This document shows positions 34,109 to 43,002 of a stretch of 64,000 nt of DNA, in pieces. The notes beneath the pieces were generated by a model. The model worked only from the letters and a program-made list of their open reading frames with translations, was not told where the DNA came from and ran no database searches. Within the stretch, counting starts at the first letter, position 1; every line of letters starts with the position of its first letter. A program made the translations under genes and the position numbers. This DNA is from Afipia felis ATCC 53690 (lineage in GTDB: Bacteria; Pseudomonadota; Alphaproteobacteria; Rhizobiales; Xanthobacteraceae): NCBI RefSeq assembly GCF_000314735.2, contig NZ_KB375270.1:744001-808000 (forward strand), in the 5' to 3' direction.

Positions 34109-34834
34109 TCATCTGCTGTCAGTCGCATCGGGATGCGAGGACGTACCGGACCTCCGGTCGCGCCACCAAAGAAAGACGAATGCAATCCAGAGCAACATAG
34201 ACAAACTGGCGGAGATCGCGAAGATCATCCGATTACGCCGCTCATTCTCTTTAGCTCTGACGAGAACCTCGAGCATATGTTGTGGCGTAACGTCTGGCTG
34301 CAAATTCTGTGTAGGAGGCAAAATGCGGCGCGTAACCAGTATGTTTTCAATTGTGTCGTTCTGATCGGCCATTCGGACTCGAGCCAGGAACATTAACTCC
34401 AGATCGGGTGTAAATTGTTCGTACTTGCCATCAGTCACTCCAGCCAAGATTGCTTTCACCGTCCGCGTCTGGCCAGGAGGAATTGTCCCCAAGGATGAGA
34501 GGCTAATCGTTGCGCTGAGCTTATCGATGCCTTTGGAGTCGTAGCCGAGGTAGAGCGATCCGGCCTCGAACGAGTGGAGGGCGGTGAAGTCGAGAGGAGT
34601 GATGTTCACAACGCCACGGTTTGAAATTGAGACGGTAATCGACTGAGTGCTCACCCCGATAGATCGGAGCTGAACATCGACCGCCGGCTTTTTGTCCTCA
34701 AGCTGCTGTTCATATTGCGTGACGCCGAGGTTAAAGGCTTGCTGTGCCGTGCAATAACTGAGAACCGAAACACCCAGCGCTAGTACCGATACAATCCCTG
34801 CGTAGTGGGCTGAGACGAGCCGATTCAGTTGCAT
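34109..34834 (-). CDS. Hypothetical membrane protein with two terminal TM segments
   Basis: A 241-residue protein, not recognised. TM1 is AGIVSVLALGVSVLSYCTAQ near residue 15, followed by a coil (QQAFNLGVTQYEQQLEDKKP), a beta-rich domain of about 120 residues (VDVQLRSIGVSTQSITVSIS) and a C-terminal TM (IFAISASLSMLLWIAFVFLW) before a basic tail. It is the first leftward cargo gene inside attR, so a promoter reading in from attR would transcribe it first. Confidence 0.65.
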   Translation of the reverse strand: MQLNRLVSAHYAGIVSVLALGVSVLSYCTAQQAFNLGVTQYEQQLEDKKPAVDVQLRSIGVSTQSITVSISNRGVVNITPLDFTALHSFEAGSLYLGYDSKGIDKLSATISLSSLGTIPPGQTRTVKAILAGVTDGKYEQFTPDLELMFLARVRMADQNDTIENILVTRRILPPTQNLQPDVTPQHMLEVLVRAKENERRNRMIFAISASLSMLLWIAFVFLWWRDRRSGTSSHPDATDSR

Positions 34835-34849
34835 TTGCGCTCTATCGGG

Positions 34850-34869
34850 TTGGCACCGAAATTGGCACC
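34850..34869 (+). promoter_or_regulatory. Second pair of TTGGCACC repeats (candidate arm sites)
   Basis: TTGGCACC at 34850-34857 and 34862-34869, spaced by GAAA. It mirrors the pair at 18040-18058. A third copy in the opposite direction (GGTGCCAA) lies at 34950-34957, 30 bases from the attR core. Confidence 0.5.
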
Positions 34870-34986
34870 CAACTCATTTGAACGAGTTGTTATCAACGAG
34901 TACTGCGTGTGGGACGGAAGCTCAAAATACCAATAGAATAGGGCGTTCTGGTGCCAAGCGGGACTATCCGCATGGCCATTACTGTA

Positions 34987-35025
34987 TTTCAAGACCGGTT
35001 CCTTAAACCACTCGGACACCTCTCC
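34987..35025 (-). repeat. att direct repeat, distal copy (tRNA-Ser 5' half remnant)
   Basis: Identical over 39 bases to 17948-17986. It carries only the tRNA 5' half, so it is not a functional tRNA. The native upstream sequence of the tRNA lies to its right. Confidence 0.95.
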
Positions 35026-35049
35026 AGAATATCCCGCAGGAACGGCGTC

Positions 35050-35079
35050 TGTTTAGGGCACCTTCCAAGGCGGCGTCAA
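35050..35079 (-). promoter_or_regulatory. Probable original tRNA-Ser promoter, now orphaned
   Basis: On the minus strand TTGACG (35074-35079), an 18-base spacer and TAAACA (35050-35055) form a good housekeeping promoter. The -10 ends 24 bases before the tRNA-like 5' end at 35025. Before integration it would have driven tRNA-Ser; now it reads through the tRNA fragment into the element. Confidence 0.6.
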
Positions 35080-35087
35080 CGCGCGGC

Positions 35088-35624
35088 TCAGGCTACCGCG
35101 GGATTGCCTGCCTGCAGGCTGGCCCACCATGCGCGAATGGCGGCTGGATTGTCGGGGATCATGGTCGTGCCGCCGGTAAATTCCGCCCATGCGTCCCGAT
35201 GTTTCTCCGACACTGTGGTCAGGATTGGTTTTCCGGCGGAAGCCGCGGCCTCAAAAGCGGGACGCAGCCCGCGGCCCATGCCCTCCAGCTTGCCGAACTT
35301 GCTCAGCACGACGACATCGCTTGCCTCGATCTGCCCCAGCAGTGCCATACAGGCGGCATCGACGCCGCTGCCGTCAAGGTGGCACGAGGTGTCGCTTGGC
35401 GGCGTTTCCAGATACATCGAAAATCGCGCTTCGCTCGCAAGGTCGCGCAGAAAGCCGGCAGCGCAACTCCGGTCGGGCAGGGCATGCGCCTCGCCAATCA
35501 GCCCGACGACATTCACGCCTTCGCTGCGCCATTCCTTGACTTGCGCCTTGAACAACGACTGGATGGCCTGACTGTCAGAGCCGATTACAGTGGCGATGGA
35601 TGCGGAGAGAGGCGTCATGGTCAT
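35088..35624 (-). CDS. DUF2478 family protein
   Basis: A 178-residue protein of the DUF2478 family, related to P-loop nucleotide-binding proteins and often found near molybdate transport or molybdenum-cofactor genes. Here there is no such neighbour. Visible: SIATVIGSDSQAIQSLFKAQ (a loop in the P-loop position lacking GKS), NVVGLIGEAHALPDRSCAAG, DVVVLSKFGKLEGMGRGLRP and KPILTTVSEKHRDAWAEFTG. I chose the ATG at 35624; one 6 bases later is equally possible. The far upstream start at 35768 would intrude on the rlpA promoter. Confidence 0.78.
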   Translation of the reverse strand: MTMTPLSASIATVIGSDSQAIQSLFKAQVKEWRSEGVNVVGLIGEAHALPDRSCAAGFLRDLASEARFSMYLETPPSDTSCHLDGSGVDAACMALLGQIEASDVVVLSKFGKLEGMGRGLRPAFEAAASAGKPILTTVSEKHRDAWAEFTGGTTMIPDNPAAIRAWWASLQAGNPAVA

Positions 35625-35848
35625 GGCTCGCAAGGCTAGTGCCCCAGCATGCGTCATGGCTTGACATGGCTCAAGAGCCCATGGCGACGGGAATAGATTC
35701 GGCCGATTGCAAGCCGGATTTGGCAAGGATCGGTTTACCACACGCCATGGCCTCGATTTGGCCCCCATTTCGCTTGAGGCTGCTATGGTTTATGCTGCGT
35801 TGCAGCCGATGGTGCCGGGTGGGGGCGCCGCAGGATTTACGGACGTCT

Positions 35849-36679
35849 ATGGGGATGATCAATCAACACGCGGCACGCCGTGCCTGCCAGCTTTTGCTGG
35901 GTGCCTGTGCTTGCCTGCTGCTCGCCAATTGCGCGCCCGGCAAATTCGCCAATCGATTCGATCCCAAATACGGCGTTTCCTCCAGCCCGCGCGTGGTCGA
36001 TTTTGACAAGCCGGTGCCGAAGGGCGGTGGAACCTACCGCATCGGCAAGCCCTATCAGGTCGCGGGCCGGACCTATGTGCCCGAAGAAAACACCCGTTAC
36101 CGCGCCGAAGGGCTGGCCTCCTGGTATGGGGACGATTTCCACGGACGCCTCACGGCCAATGGCGAAGTGTTCGATATGACCTCGATCACCGCGGCGCATC
36201 CGACCCTGCCGATGCCGTGCTATGTCCGCGTCACCAATACCGCCAACGGCAAGTCGCTGATCGTGCGCGTCAACGATCGCGGCCCATATCACGGCAACCG
36301 GATCATTGACGTTTCCCACCGGGCCGCGACACTGCTCGGTTTCCGCGGCAATGGCGTTGCGCGGGTGAGGGTGGAATATGTCGGCCGAGCCCCGCTTGAG
36401 GGCTCGGACGATGCGCTTCTCGTCGCGACGCTGCGGACCAACGAACCGGCGCCTGCGCCGTCCAGCATCATGGTGGCGTCGGCGGCGCCGTTTGTGCCGC
36501 AGATGCCCGCCGCACCGCAGGGGGGCATCCGATCGGATGTACCGCTCCCTGCCGAGCGGCCATATACCCTTGGCGCTACCGATGTTGCCGACAGCGCCGA
36601 ATTGCGGTCGAGCTATCAGGCGGCAGGTTATGCAACGGCCGCGAATAGCGATCCCGGGGCCGGACGCGGGCTCTATTGA
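35849..36679 (+). CDS. rlpA: RlpA-like septal ring lytic transglycosylase/lipoprotein
   Basis: A 276-residue outer-membrane lipoprotein that acts on peptidoglycan lacking stem peptides during division. Signal and lipobox: CQLLLGACACLLLANCAPG. The double-psi beta-barrel is at about residues 80-170: GLASWYGDDFHGRLTANGE, then VRVNDRGPYHGNRIIDVSHR, with the conserved His and Asp of lytic members present. There is no SPOR domain at the C-terminus, which is Pro/Ala-rich. The start at 35849 (or 35855) is set by the signal peptide. It precedes a D,D-carboxypeptidase gene, as usual in this group. Confidence 0.93.
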   Translation: MGMINQHAARRACQLLLGACACLLLANCAPGKFANRFDPKYGVSSSPRVVDFDKPVPKGGGTYRIGKPYQVAGRTYVPEENTRYRAEGLASWYGDDFHGRLTANGEVFDMTSITAAHPTLPMPCYVRVTNTANGKSLIVRVNDRGPYHGNRIIDVSHRAATLLGFRGNGVARVRVEYVGRAPLEGSDDALLVATLRTNEPAPAPSSIMVASAAPFVPQMPAAPQGGIRSDVPLPAERPYTLGATDVADSAELRSSYQAAGYATAANSDPGAGRGLY

Positions 36680-36759
36680 TACCTTCCTGAGTATCCGGCT
36701 GGGGGAACAGACCGTAGCCTCCGTTGTTTGGCTCCGTCTCACCTGATACAAGCCGGGCC

Positions 36760-38025
36760 ATGGCCTTTCGATCCGAAATTGCGGGAATCACAGGACAAAT
36801 GAGCCGTTTTGCGGCTTGGGGAGCGCGCGTTGCCGCGGCCGTCCTGCTGACCGCCGGCCTTGTCCTTGCGCCGGTTCATGCGGCCAATCACAGCGTTCAG
36901 GGCGCGGTGAAAAAGGAAGAGGGGGGCATCGACACCGAGGCACCCACCGCGATCCTGATCGAAGCCAAGACCGGCAGCGTCTTGTTTGAGAAGAACGCCG
37001 ACGAGTTGCGCGCACCCTCGAGCATGATGAAACTGATGACGGCGGAGGTCATCTTTCATGCGCTTGCGAAGGGCGAGATCAAGCTGACCGACGAGTATCG
37101 CATCAGCGAGAATGCGTGGCGCAAGGGCGGTGCGCCGTCGGGCTCGTCGACAATGTTTGCCGCGATCCACAGCCAGGTCAGCATCGACAATCTGCTGCAT
37201 GGCCTCGCCATCCAGAGCGGCAACGATTCCTGCATCGCGCTTGCGGAAGGCTATGCCGGCAGTGAGGATGCGTTCGTCAACAGGATGCAGGCGCGCGCGA
37301 GAGAGCTCGGTCTTACGCGCTCTACCTTCGGCAACACCAATGGCCTGCCCAACCCGGACAACAAGATGTCGGTGCGCGAGCTTGCCCAACTGTCGCGCCA
37401 TATCATCCTGACCTATCCGGAATTCTATAAGCTGTTCGGCGAGCGCGAATTCACCTGGAACAAGATCCGTCAGATGAATCGCAATCCGTTGCTGGGTTCA
37501 CTCGACGGCGCGGACGGCTTGAAGACCGGCTACACCAAAGAGGGTGGCTACGGCATGGTGGGTTCCGCCATGCAGAATGGCACGCGGCTCGTCGTTGTGG
37601 TCAACGGCCTCGAGGATTCCGCCGATCGAGCTACAGCAGCCAAGAAGCTTCTGGAGTGGGGTTTCAAGAATTTCGAATCACGCACGCTGTTCGATGCAGG
37701 GCAGACGATCGCTTACGGCAAGGTGTTCGGCGGCGAGACCGGCTCGGTCGAGCTTCATGCCGACGAGCCCGTGAGCGTGATGGTGCAGAAGAACGGCAAC
37801 GACAAGCTGATCGCCCGTATCGTCTATACCGGTCCAATCCGTGCGCCAGTGCAAAGCGGCCAGCGGGTCGGCATGTTCCGGCTCTGGCGTAACGGCAATC
37901 TCGCACTGGAGGTGCCGGTGCATGCCGGTCAATCCATCAGCACCGGTTCGATGACAAGCCGCGCGCTCGATGGCGTGAGCGAGCTCGCGATCGGCCTGTT
38001 TCGCTCCGGCATCCAGAAGCTGTGA
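36760..38025 (+). CDS. D-alanyl-D-alanine carboxypeptidase (PBP5/6 family)
   Basis: A 421-residue periplasmic penicillin-binding protein that trims peptidoglycan pentapeptides. The N-terminal signal is WGARVAAAVLLTAGLVLAPV. The serine-protease motifs are SxxK in APSSMMKLMT, SxN in SGND and KTG in GADGLKTGYTKEGG. The C-terminal domain and amphipathic tail (SELAIGLFRSGIQKL) fit membrane anchoring. The start is taken at 36760; an ATG at 36799 would also leave a full signal. It is followed by tmk after 3 bases. Confidence 0.95.
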   Translation: MAFRSEIAGITGQMSRFAAWGARVAAAVLLTAGLVLAPVHAANHSVQGAVKKEEGGIDTEAPTAILIEAKTGSVLFEKNADELRAPSSMMKLMTAEVIFHALAKGEIKLTDEYRISENAWRKGGAPSGSSTMFAAIHSQVSIDNLLHGLAIQSGNDSCIALAEGYAGSEDAFVNRMQARARELGLTRSTFGNTNGLPNPDNKMSVRELAQLSRHIILTYPEFYKLFGEREFTWNKIRQMNRNPLLGSLDGADGLKTGYTKEGGYGMVGSAMQNGTRLVVVVNGLEDSADRATAAKKLLEWGFKNFESRTLFDAGQTIAYGKVFGGETGSVELHADEPVSVMVQKNGNDKLIARIVYTGPIRAPVQSGQRVGMFRLWRNGNLALEVPVHAGQSISTGSMTSRALDGVSELAIGLFRSGIQKL

Positions 38026-38028
38026 CGC

Positions 38029-38727
38029 ATGGCGAAACGCGCCAAAAAATCCGCACCTCGCAAAGGGCACGTCATCGGCCGCTTCATCACATTTGAAGGT
38101 GGCGAAGGCTCTGGCAAGTCTACCCAGATCCAGATGCTGGCGGACCACTTGAAATCCGAAGGCATCGAAACTCTCGTGACGCGCGAACCGGGCGGGTCGC
38201 CGGGCGCGGAGATCATCCGTCATCTTCTACTGTCGGGCGTCGGTAAATTGCTTGGCGCGGATGCCGAGACGTTGCTGTTTGCGGCTGCGCGTGACGATCA
38301 CGTGCATCAGGTCATCAAGCCCGCGCTGGAAAAGGGCGCGTGGGTGCTGTGCGACCGATTCACCGATTCCACGGCGGCTTATCAGGGAGCGGCCGGGAAG
38401 GTCGATGCCGCCTTCATCCGGGCGCTGACGCATGCCACCATCGGCAAATTGGAGCCCGATCTGACGTTCATTCTGGACGTGCCCGTCGCCGTGGGCTTAC
38501 AGCGGGCGATTAAGCGGCGCGGCAGAGCGGTGGCCGACAGGTTTGAGGGAGAGAGCCTCTCTTTCCACGAGAGCTTGCGTGACGCTTATCGAAAGATTGC
38601 GGAGGAAAATTCCGCGCGCTGCGTTGTGATCGACGCCAACAATGAGCCGGCCGAAGTGGCGGAGCGCATCTGGCGGGCGCTGCAAGACCGGCTTCCGACC
38701 TGTGTATCGGTTGGAGCAGGCGCATGA
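38029..38727 (+). CDS. tmk: Thymidylate kinase
   Basis: Converts dTMP to dTDP; 232 residues. P-loop GGEGSGKST at residues 24-32 after an unusually long basic N-terminus (MAKRAKKSAPRKGHVIGRFI), the REPGGSPGAE motif, and the DRFTDSTAAYQG motif for dTMP binding, with the LID region RRGRAVADRFEGESLSFHE. It lies 3 bases after the carboxypeptidase gene and overlaps holB by 4 bases, so it is part of one operon. Confidence 0.97.
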   Translation: MAKRAKKSAPRKGHVIGRFITFEGGEGSGKSTQIQMLADHLKSEGIETLVTREPGGSPGAEIIRHLLLSGVGKLLGADAETLLFAAARDDHVHQVIKPALEKGAWVLCDRFTDSTAAYQGAAGKVDAAFIRALTHATIGKLEPDLTFILDVPVAVGLQRAIKRRGRAVADRFEGESLSFHESLRDAYRKIAEENSARCVVIDANNEPAEVAERIWRALQDRLPTCVSVGAGA

Positions 38728-39767
38728 GCACGCGAGCTTCGCAGGCAGACGTGCTTTCCGTTCCGCATCCGCGCGAGACGACATCTTTGCACGGTCATGT
38801 GGCGGCGGAGGCTGCGCTGCTGACCGCCTACAAGAGCGGTCAGATTCCGCATGCCTGGCTGATCGGTGGTGGGCAGGGCATCGGTAAGGCGACGCTGGCC
38901 TATCGCATGGCGCGCTTTGTACTCGCGCATCCAGATCCGTCGTCGCAGGATGTGCAGCAGGTGGCCAATCTGCAGGTCGACACCCCGCACCCAGTTGCGC
39001 GGCAGGTTGCGGCAGGTAGTCATGGAGGCCTACTGACGCTAGAGCGCAGCACGAATGACAAGGGTGTGATGCGCAGCGTCATCACGGTTGATGAATCGCG
39101 CGAGACGATTTCGTTTTTCGGTTCGACGGCGGCAGTAGCCGGATGGCGCGTCTGCGTCGTGGACACTGTCGACGAGTTGAACGCCAACGCCTCCAACGCA
39201 CTCCTCAAGATTCTGGAAGAGCCACCGTCTCGTTCGCTATTTCTGCTCGTCAGCAACATGCCCTCGCGTGTGCTGGCGACGATCCAGTCGCGTTGCCGCA
39301 AGCTGGTGCTGCGGCCACTGGCCGTGGAGGAGGTTGTCGCCGCAGCGGCGGAAGCGCTGCGGCTCGACGTGACCGATCCGCAATTGCGTGAAGCGGCGGA
39401 GGCCGCCGACGGCAGCGTGGCGCATACGCTGACACTGATGGGCGGCGAGGCACTGGGATTGCAGCAGCGCACCTCGGCCCTGCTCGATACGCTGCCACGG
39501 CTCGATCACCGCGCGCTGCATGCACTTGGGGACGCGCTGCCGCTGAACGACCGTGTGGCGCTGCGAACTTTCGTGGAAACGGTCGAAAGATGGTTGTCGG
39601 AGCGGCTGCGCGCAGACGAATTACAGTCGAATTTACCGCGCCTTGCACGGTTTGCCGAGGTATGGGAAAAGATAGGCAAGGCCGCCCGCGAAACGGAATC
39701 ATTCAATCTGGAACGAAAACCGCTGGTGTTTTCTGTGTTTGGATGGCTCGCCGAAGCGTCCGCATGA
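38724..39767 (+). CDS. holB: DNA polymerase III delta' subunit
   Basis: Clamp-loader subunit of 347 residues. It begins near LSVPHPRETTSLHGHVAAEA, with the degenerate P-loop in AWLIGGGQGIGKATLAYRMA, sensor region DTVDELNANASNALLKILEE and SRC motif ATIQSRCRKLVLRPL. The overlap with tmk (ATGA) is the classic tmk-holB arrangement. Confidence 0.95.
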   Translation: MSTRASQADVLSVPHPRETTSLHGHVAAEAALLTAYKSGQIPHAWLIGGGQGIGKATLAYRMARFVLAHPDPSSQDVQQVANLQVDTPHPVARQVAAGSHGGLLTLERSTNDKGVMRSVITVDESRETISFFGSTAAVAGWRVCVVDTVDELNANASNALLKILEEPPSRSLFLLVSNMPSRVLATIQSRCRKLVLRPLAVEEVVAAAAEALRLDVTDPQLREAAEAADGSVAHTLTLMGGEALGLQQRTSALLDTLPRLDHRALHALGDALPLNDRVALRTFVETVERWLSERLRADELQSNLPRLARFAEVWEKIGKAARETESFNLERKPLVFSVFGWLAEASA

Positions 39768-39814
39768 ACCCGCCGGATCATCCCGACCGCACTTAATGAA
39801 AGGCCTTCGCACGC

Positions 39815-41386
39815 ATGGCGAATGCAGAGACTTCATCCCGCTCTCGCTTCTACATCACGACCGCGATTGCCTATCCGAACGGCGCTCCGCACATCGGCCA
39901 TGCCTATGAGGCGATTGCGACCGATGCACTTGCGCGCTTCCAGCGGCTCGATGGCAAGGATGTGTTCTTCCTGACCGGCACCGACGAGCACGGGCTGAAG
40001 ATGATTCAGACCGCGCAGAAGGAAGGCATGACGCCGGCCGAACTCGCCACACGCAATGCGGAGCGGTTCAAGGAGATGGACCAGCGGCTGAACATCTCCT
40101 TCGACCGTTTCATCCGCACATCCGAACCAGCGCACCATACCTCGACGCAGGAAATCTGGCGGAGAATGGCGGCGAACGGCGACATCTATATCGACAGCTA
40201 CGCGGGTTGGTACTCGGTGCGCGATGAGGCCTATTACGCCGAGGACGAAACCGTCGTCGGCGAAGACAAGGTGCGCCGCGGGCCGCAGGGCACACCGGTG
40301 GAGTGGGTGGAAGAGAAAAGTTACTTCTTCAAGCTCTCCGCCTATCAGGACAAGCTCTTGAAACTCTACGAAAGCCAGCCCGATTTCATCGGGCCGGACT
40401 CGCGTCGCAACGAGATCGTCAGCTTCGTCAAAGGCGGGCTGAAGGATCTGTCGATTTCGCGCACTACCTTCGATTGGGGCGTCAAGGTACCGAACGATCC
40501 CGAGCACGTGATGTATGTGTGGGTCGATGCGCTGACCAACTACATCACTGGCATCGGCTTTCCCGATGAGAACGACGCCAACTGGAAATACTGGCCGGCC
40601 GACGTGCACGTCATTGGCAAGGATATCATCCGCTTCCATGCGGTATACTGGCCTGCGTTCCTGATGGCGGCGGGCATTCCGGTGCCGAAGCGCGTGTATG
40701 CTCACGGCTTCCTGTTCAACCGCGGCGAGAAGATGTCGAAGTCCGTCGGCAACGTCGTCGATCCGTTCGTGCTGGCGGATCAATACGGCGTCGACCAGAT
40801 GCGCTATTTCTTCCTGCGTGAGGTACCGTTTGGGCAGGATGGCAATTACAATCACGAAGCCATCGTCGCACGCACCAATGCCGACCTCGCCAACGATCTC
40901 GGAAATCTCGCGCAGCGCTCGCTGTCGATGATCGGCAAGCAGCATGGCGGCATCGTGCCGGAGCCGGGCGCGTTCAGCGATAATGACAAGACCATCATGG
41001 GGCAGGCCGACGCCATGCTCGCGCAGGCGCGCGAGGCAATGGTGACGCAGCAAATTCATGTCGCGCTGAATGCGATCTGGGCCGTGGTGGCCGAGGCCAA
41101 CCGCTACTTCGCGGGCGAAGCGCCTTGGGCTCTGGCCAAGACCGATCCGGCGCGGCAGAAAACGGTGCTTTACGTGACCGCCGAAGTCGTGCGCCAGATA
41201 GCCATTCTGGCTCAACCCGTGATGCCAGGTGCGATGGCGAAGATGCTCGATATCCTTGCTGTTCCGACCGATGCCCGCGATTTCGCGGCGCTTGCAAATC
41301 GCCTTACACCTGGCACGCAACTTCCGCCGCCTGCGCCGGTTTTCCCTCGGTACATTGAACCCACCGATCCCGCGGCCAAAAGCTGA
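39815..41386 (+). CDS. metG: Methionyl-tRNA synthetase
   Basis: Charges tRNA-Met; 523 residues. Class I signatures: HIGH at 26-29 ([16 protein letters not shown]) and KMSKS near residue 307 ([17 protein letters not shown]). It lacks the four-Cys zinc knuckle and the C-terminal tRNA-binding EMAP domain, as in the shorter MetG form of many alphaproteobacteria. Its stop overlaps the tatD start by one base. Confidence 0.97.
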   Translation: MANAETSSRSRFYITTAIAYPNGAPHIGHAYEAIATDALARFQRLDGKDVFFLTGTDEHGLKMIQTAQKEGMTPAELATRNAERFKEMDQRLNISFDRFIRTSEPAHHTSTQEIWRRMAANGDIYIDSYAGWYSVRDEAYYAEDETVVGEDKVRRGPQGTPVEWVEEKSYFFKLSAYQDKLLKLYESQPDFIGPDSRRNEIVSFVKGGLKDLSISRTTFDWGVKVPNDPEHVMYVWVDALTNYITGIGFPDENDANWKYWPADVHVIGKDIIRFHAVYWPAFLMAAGIPVPKRVYAHGFLFNRGEKMSKSVGNVVDPFVLADQYGVDQMRYFFLREVPFGQDGNYNHEAIVARTNADLANDLGNLAQRSLSMIGKQHGGIVPEPGAFSDNDKTIMGQADAMLAQAREAMVTQQIHVALNAIWAVVAEANRYFAGEAPWALAKTDPARQKTVLYVTAEVVRQIAILAQPVMPGAMAKMLDILAVPTDARDFAALANRLTPGTQLPPPAPVFPRYIEPTDPAAKS

Positions 41387-42180
41387 TGCTCGTCGACAGT
41401 CACTGCCACCTCGATTTCCCCGATTATGCCAATGAGCTCGATGCCGTGGTGGCGCGCGCGGAGTCGGCCGACGTCAAGCGTATCATTACCATCTCGACAC
41501 GGGTGAAGCGCGTCGATGGGTTGCGCGCGATCGCCGAGCGCTATCCGAGCGTCTATTTTTCGGTCGGCACTCATCCGCATCAGGCTGACGAGGAAGATGG
41601 GATACCGGCCGAGGAATTAATCGCGCTGTCGCATCATCCCAAGGCTGTGGCATTCGGTGAGGCGGGGCTCGATTATTTCTACAAGAACTCATCGCCCGAA
41701 GCGCAGGCGCGCGGCTTCCGCACCCATATCGCGGCGGCGCGCGCAACCGGCTTGCCGCTCGTGATTCACACCCGCGAGGCCGACGAGGACTGCGGCCGTA
41801 TTCTCGACGAGGAAATGGAGAAGGGGGCCTTCCGCGCCGTTCTTCATTGCTACACGGGCGGATTGGCGCTGGCGCAAAAGGCTGTTGCTCACGGCCTCTA
41901 CGTCTCGTTCACCGGTATTCTCACCTTCAAGAACTCACAGAATGTGCGCGACGTCGCGGCGGAAATCCCACTCGACCGCATCATGATTGAGACCGACGCG
42001 CCCTTCCTTGCGCCGGGAAAATATCGCGGAAAGCGCAATGAGCCATCTTTCGTCACGGAGACGGCAAAGGCGCTGGCTGAATTGCGGGGTCTGTCGTTTG
42101 ATGAAATCTCCCGCCAGACCACGGAAAACTTTTTTCGGTTCTTCAATAAAGTTCCGCGCTTGGATAACGCCACCGCATGA
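41386..42180 (+). CDS. TatD family metal-dependent hydrolase
   Basis: A 264-residue TIM-barrel DNase or hydrolase. Metal motifs are [11 protein letters not shown] at the N-terminus, GEAGLDYFY, LVIHTREADED, LHCYTG and ETDAPFLAP. Members act as 3'-5' exonucleases or D-aminoacyl hydrolases; the substrate here is not known. It is coupled to metG and to the next gene by short overlaps. Confidence 0.95.
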   Translation: MLVDSHCHLDFPDYANELDAVVARAESADVKRIITISTRVKRVDGLRAIAERYPSVYFSVGTHPHQADEEDGIPAEELIALSHHPKAVAFGEAGLDYFYKNSSPEAQARGFRTHIAAARATGLPLVIHTREADEDCGRILDEEMEKGAFRAVLHCYTGGLALAQKAVAHGLYVSFTGILTFKNSQNVRDVAAEIPLDRIMIETDAPFLAPGKYRGKRNEPSFVTETAKALAELRGLSFDEISRQTTENFFRFFNKVPRLDNATA

Positions 42181-42977
42181 GCCTCATCTTCACCATTCTT
42201 GGCTGCGGATCGTCGGCCGGTGTGCCGCGTCCTGCGCTTGGCTGGGGCGCGTGCGATCCTTTGAATCCGAAGAACCGCCGTCGCCGCTGTTCGGCGATGG
42301 TCGAGCGTGTCAGCGCGGACGGCCTCACGCGTGTGGTGATCGACACGTCGCCTGATCTGCGTGAGCAGCTCATCGACGCCAATGTCGATCATATCGACGC
42401 CGTGTTCCTGACCCATGAGCATGCCGACCAGACCCACGGCATCGACGATTTGCGCTCCGTCGTGCTGCACCAGAAACGGCGCATTCCGACCTACTTCAAT
42501 CAGTCCACTGCCAAGGACATCGACCAGAGATTCTCCTATTGTTTCCAGTCGCCGCCCGGCAGCGACTATCCGCCGATCCTGGATCGCTGCTCAATCGAGG
42601 CCGGCGAAAGCCATATGATCCACGGAAAGGGCGGTCCGATCACCCTGACCGCTTTCTGGGTCGAGCACGGCAATATTCCGGCGCTGGGCTATCGCATTGG
42701 CAACACCGCCTACACACCCGACCTCAACGGCATCCCGCCCGATAGTTTTGCCGCGCTCGAGAACCTCGATCTGTGGGTTGTCGACGGCCTGCGCTACACA
42801 CCGCATCCTAGCCATTTCTGTATCGACGATGCGCTGCACTGGATCGAGCGATTCAAGCCGCGGCGCGCCGTTATCACCAATATGCACGCAGACGTCGATT
42901 ACGAGGCCGTGTGGGCCAGACTGCCGGCCGGTGTGGTGCCGGGCTATGACGGGATGCGGCTTGAGCTCGGGTTGTAA
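42177..42977 (+). CDS. MBL-fold metallo-hydrolase (PhnP-like)
   Basis: A 266-residue metallo-beta-lactamase-fold enzyme related to PhnP and RNase Z-type phosphodiesterases. It begins FTILGCGSSAGVPRPALGWG; metal ligands include DTSPDLREQL, THEHADQTHGIDDLR (HxHxDH) and the late His in TNMHADVDYEA. The substrate may be a cyclic phosphodiester. It is the last gene of the core operon, with an ATGA overlap with tatD. Confidence 0.92.
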   Translation: MSLIFTILGCGSSAGVPRPALGWGACDPLNPKNRRRRCSAMVERVSADGLTRVVIDTSPDLREQLIDANVDHIDAVFLTHEHADQTHGIDDLRSVVLHQKRRIPTYFNQSTAKDIDQRFSYCFQSPPGSDYPPILDRCSIEAGESHMIHGKGGPITLTAFWVEHGNIPALGYRIGNTAYTPDLNGIPPDSFAALENLDLWVVDGLRYTPHPSHFCIDDALHWIERFKPRRAVITNMHADVDYEAVWARLPAGVVPGYDGMRLELGL

Positions 42978-42979
42978 AC

Positions 42980-43002
42980 AGCGGCAGCATCATGCTGGTG
43001 CT
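42980..43002. terminator. Candidate two-way terminator at convergent gene ends
   Basis: AGC, gg, CAGCAT, c, ATGCTG, gt, GCT form a near-perfect hairpin with a 2-base internal mismatch, between the MBL gene and the flippase gene. The flippase stop lies inside it. The T-runs are short on both strands. Confidence 0.4.

Noticed and set aside
34825..35019. A 64-codon minus-strand frame starting MSEWFKEPVLK across attR
   Set aside because: The first residues are a translation of the tRNA-Ser 5' half. This is a well-known false ORF and it has no other support.
35600..35848. An N-terminal extension of rlpA by 83 codons
   Set aside because: The lipoprotein signal peptide begins at 35849, and the extension would overlap the DUF2478 gene and its promoter.
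39833..41320. A 495-codon open frame antisense to metG
   Set aside because: Shadow of metG; composition is not protein-like and no motif is seen.
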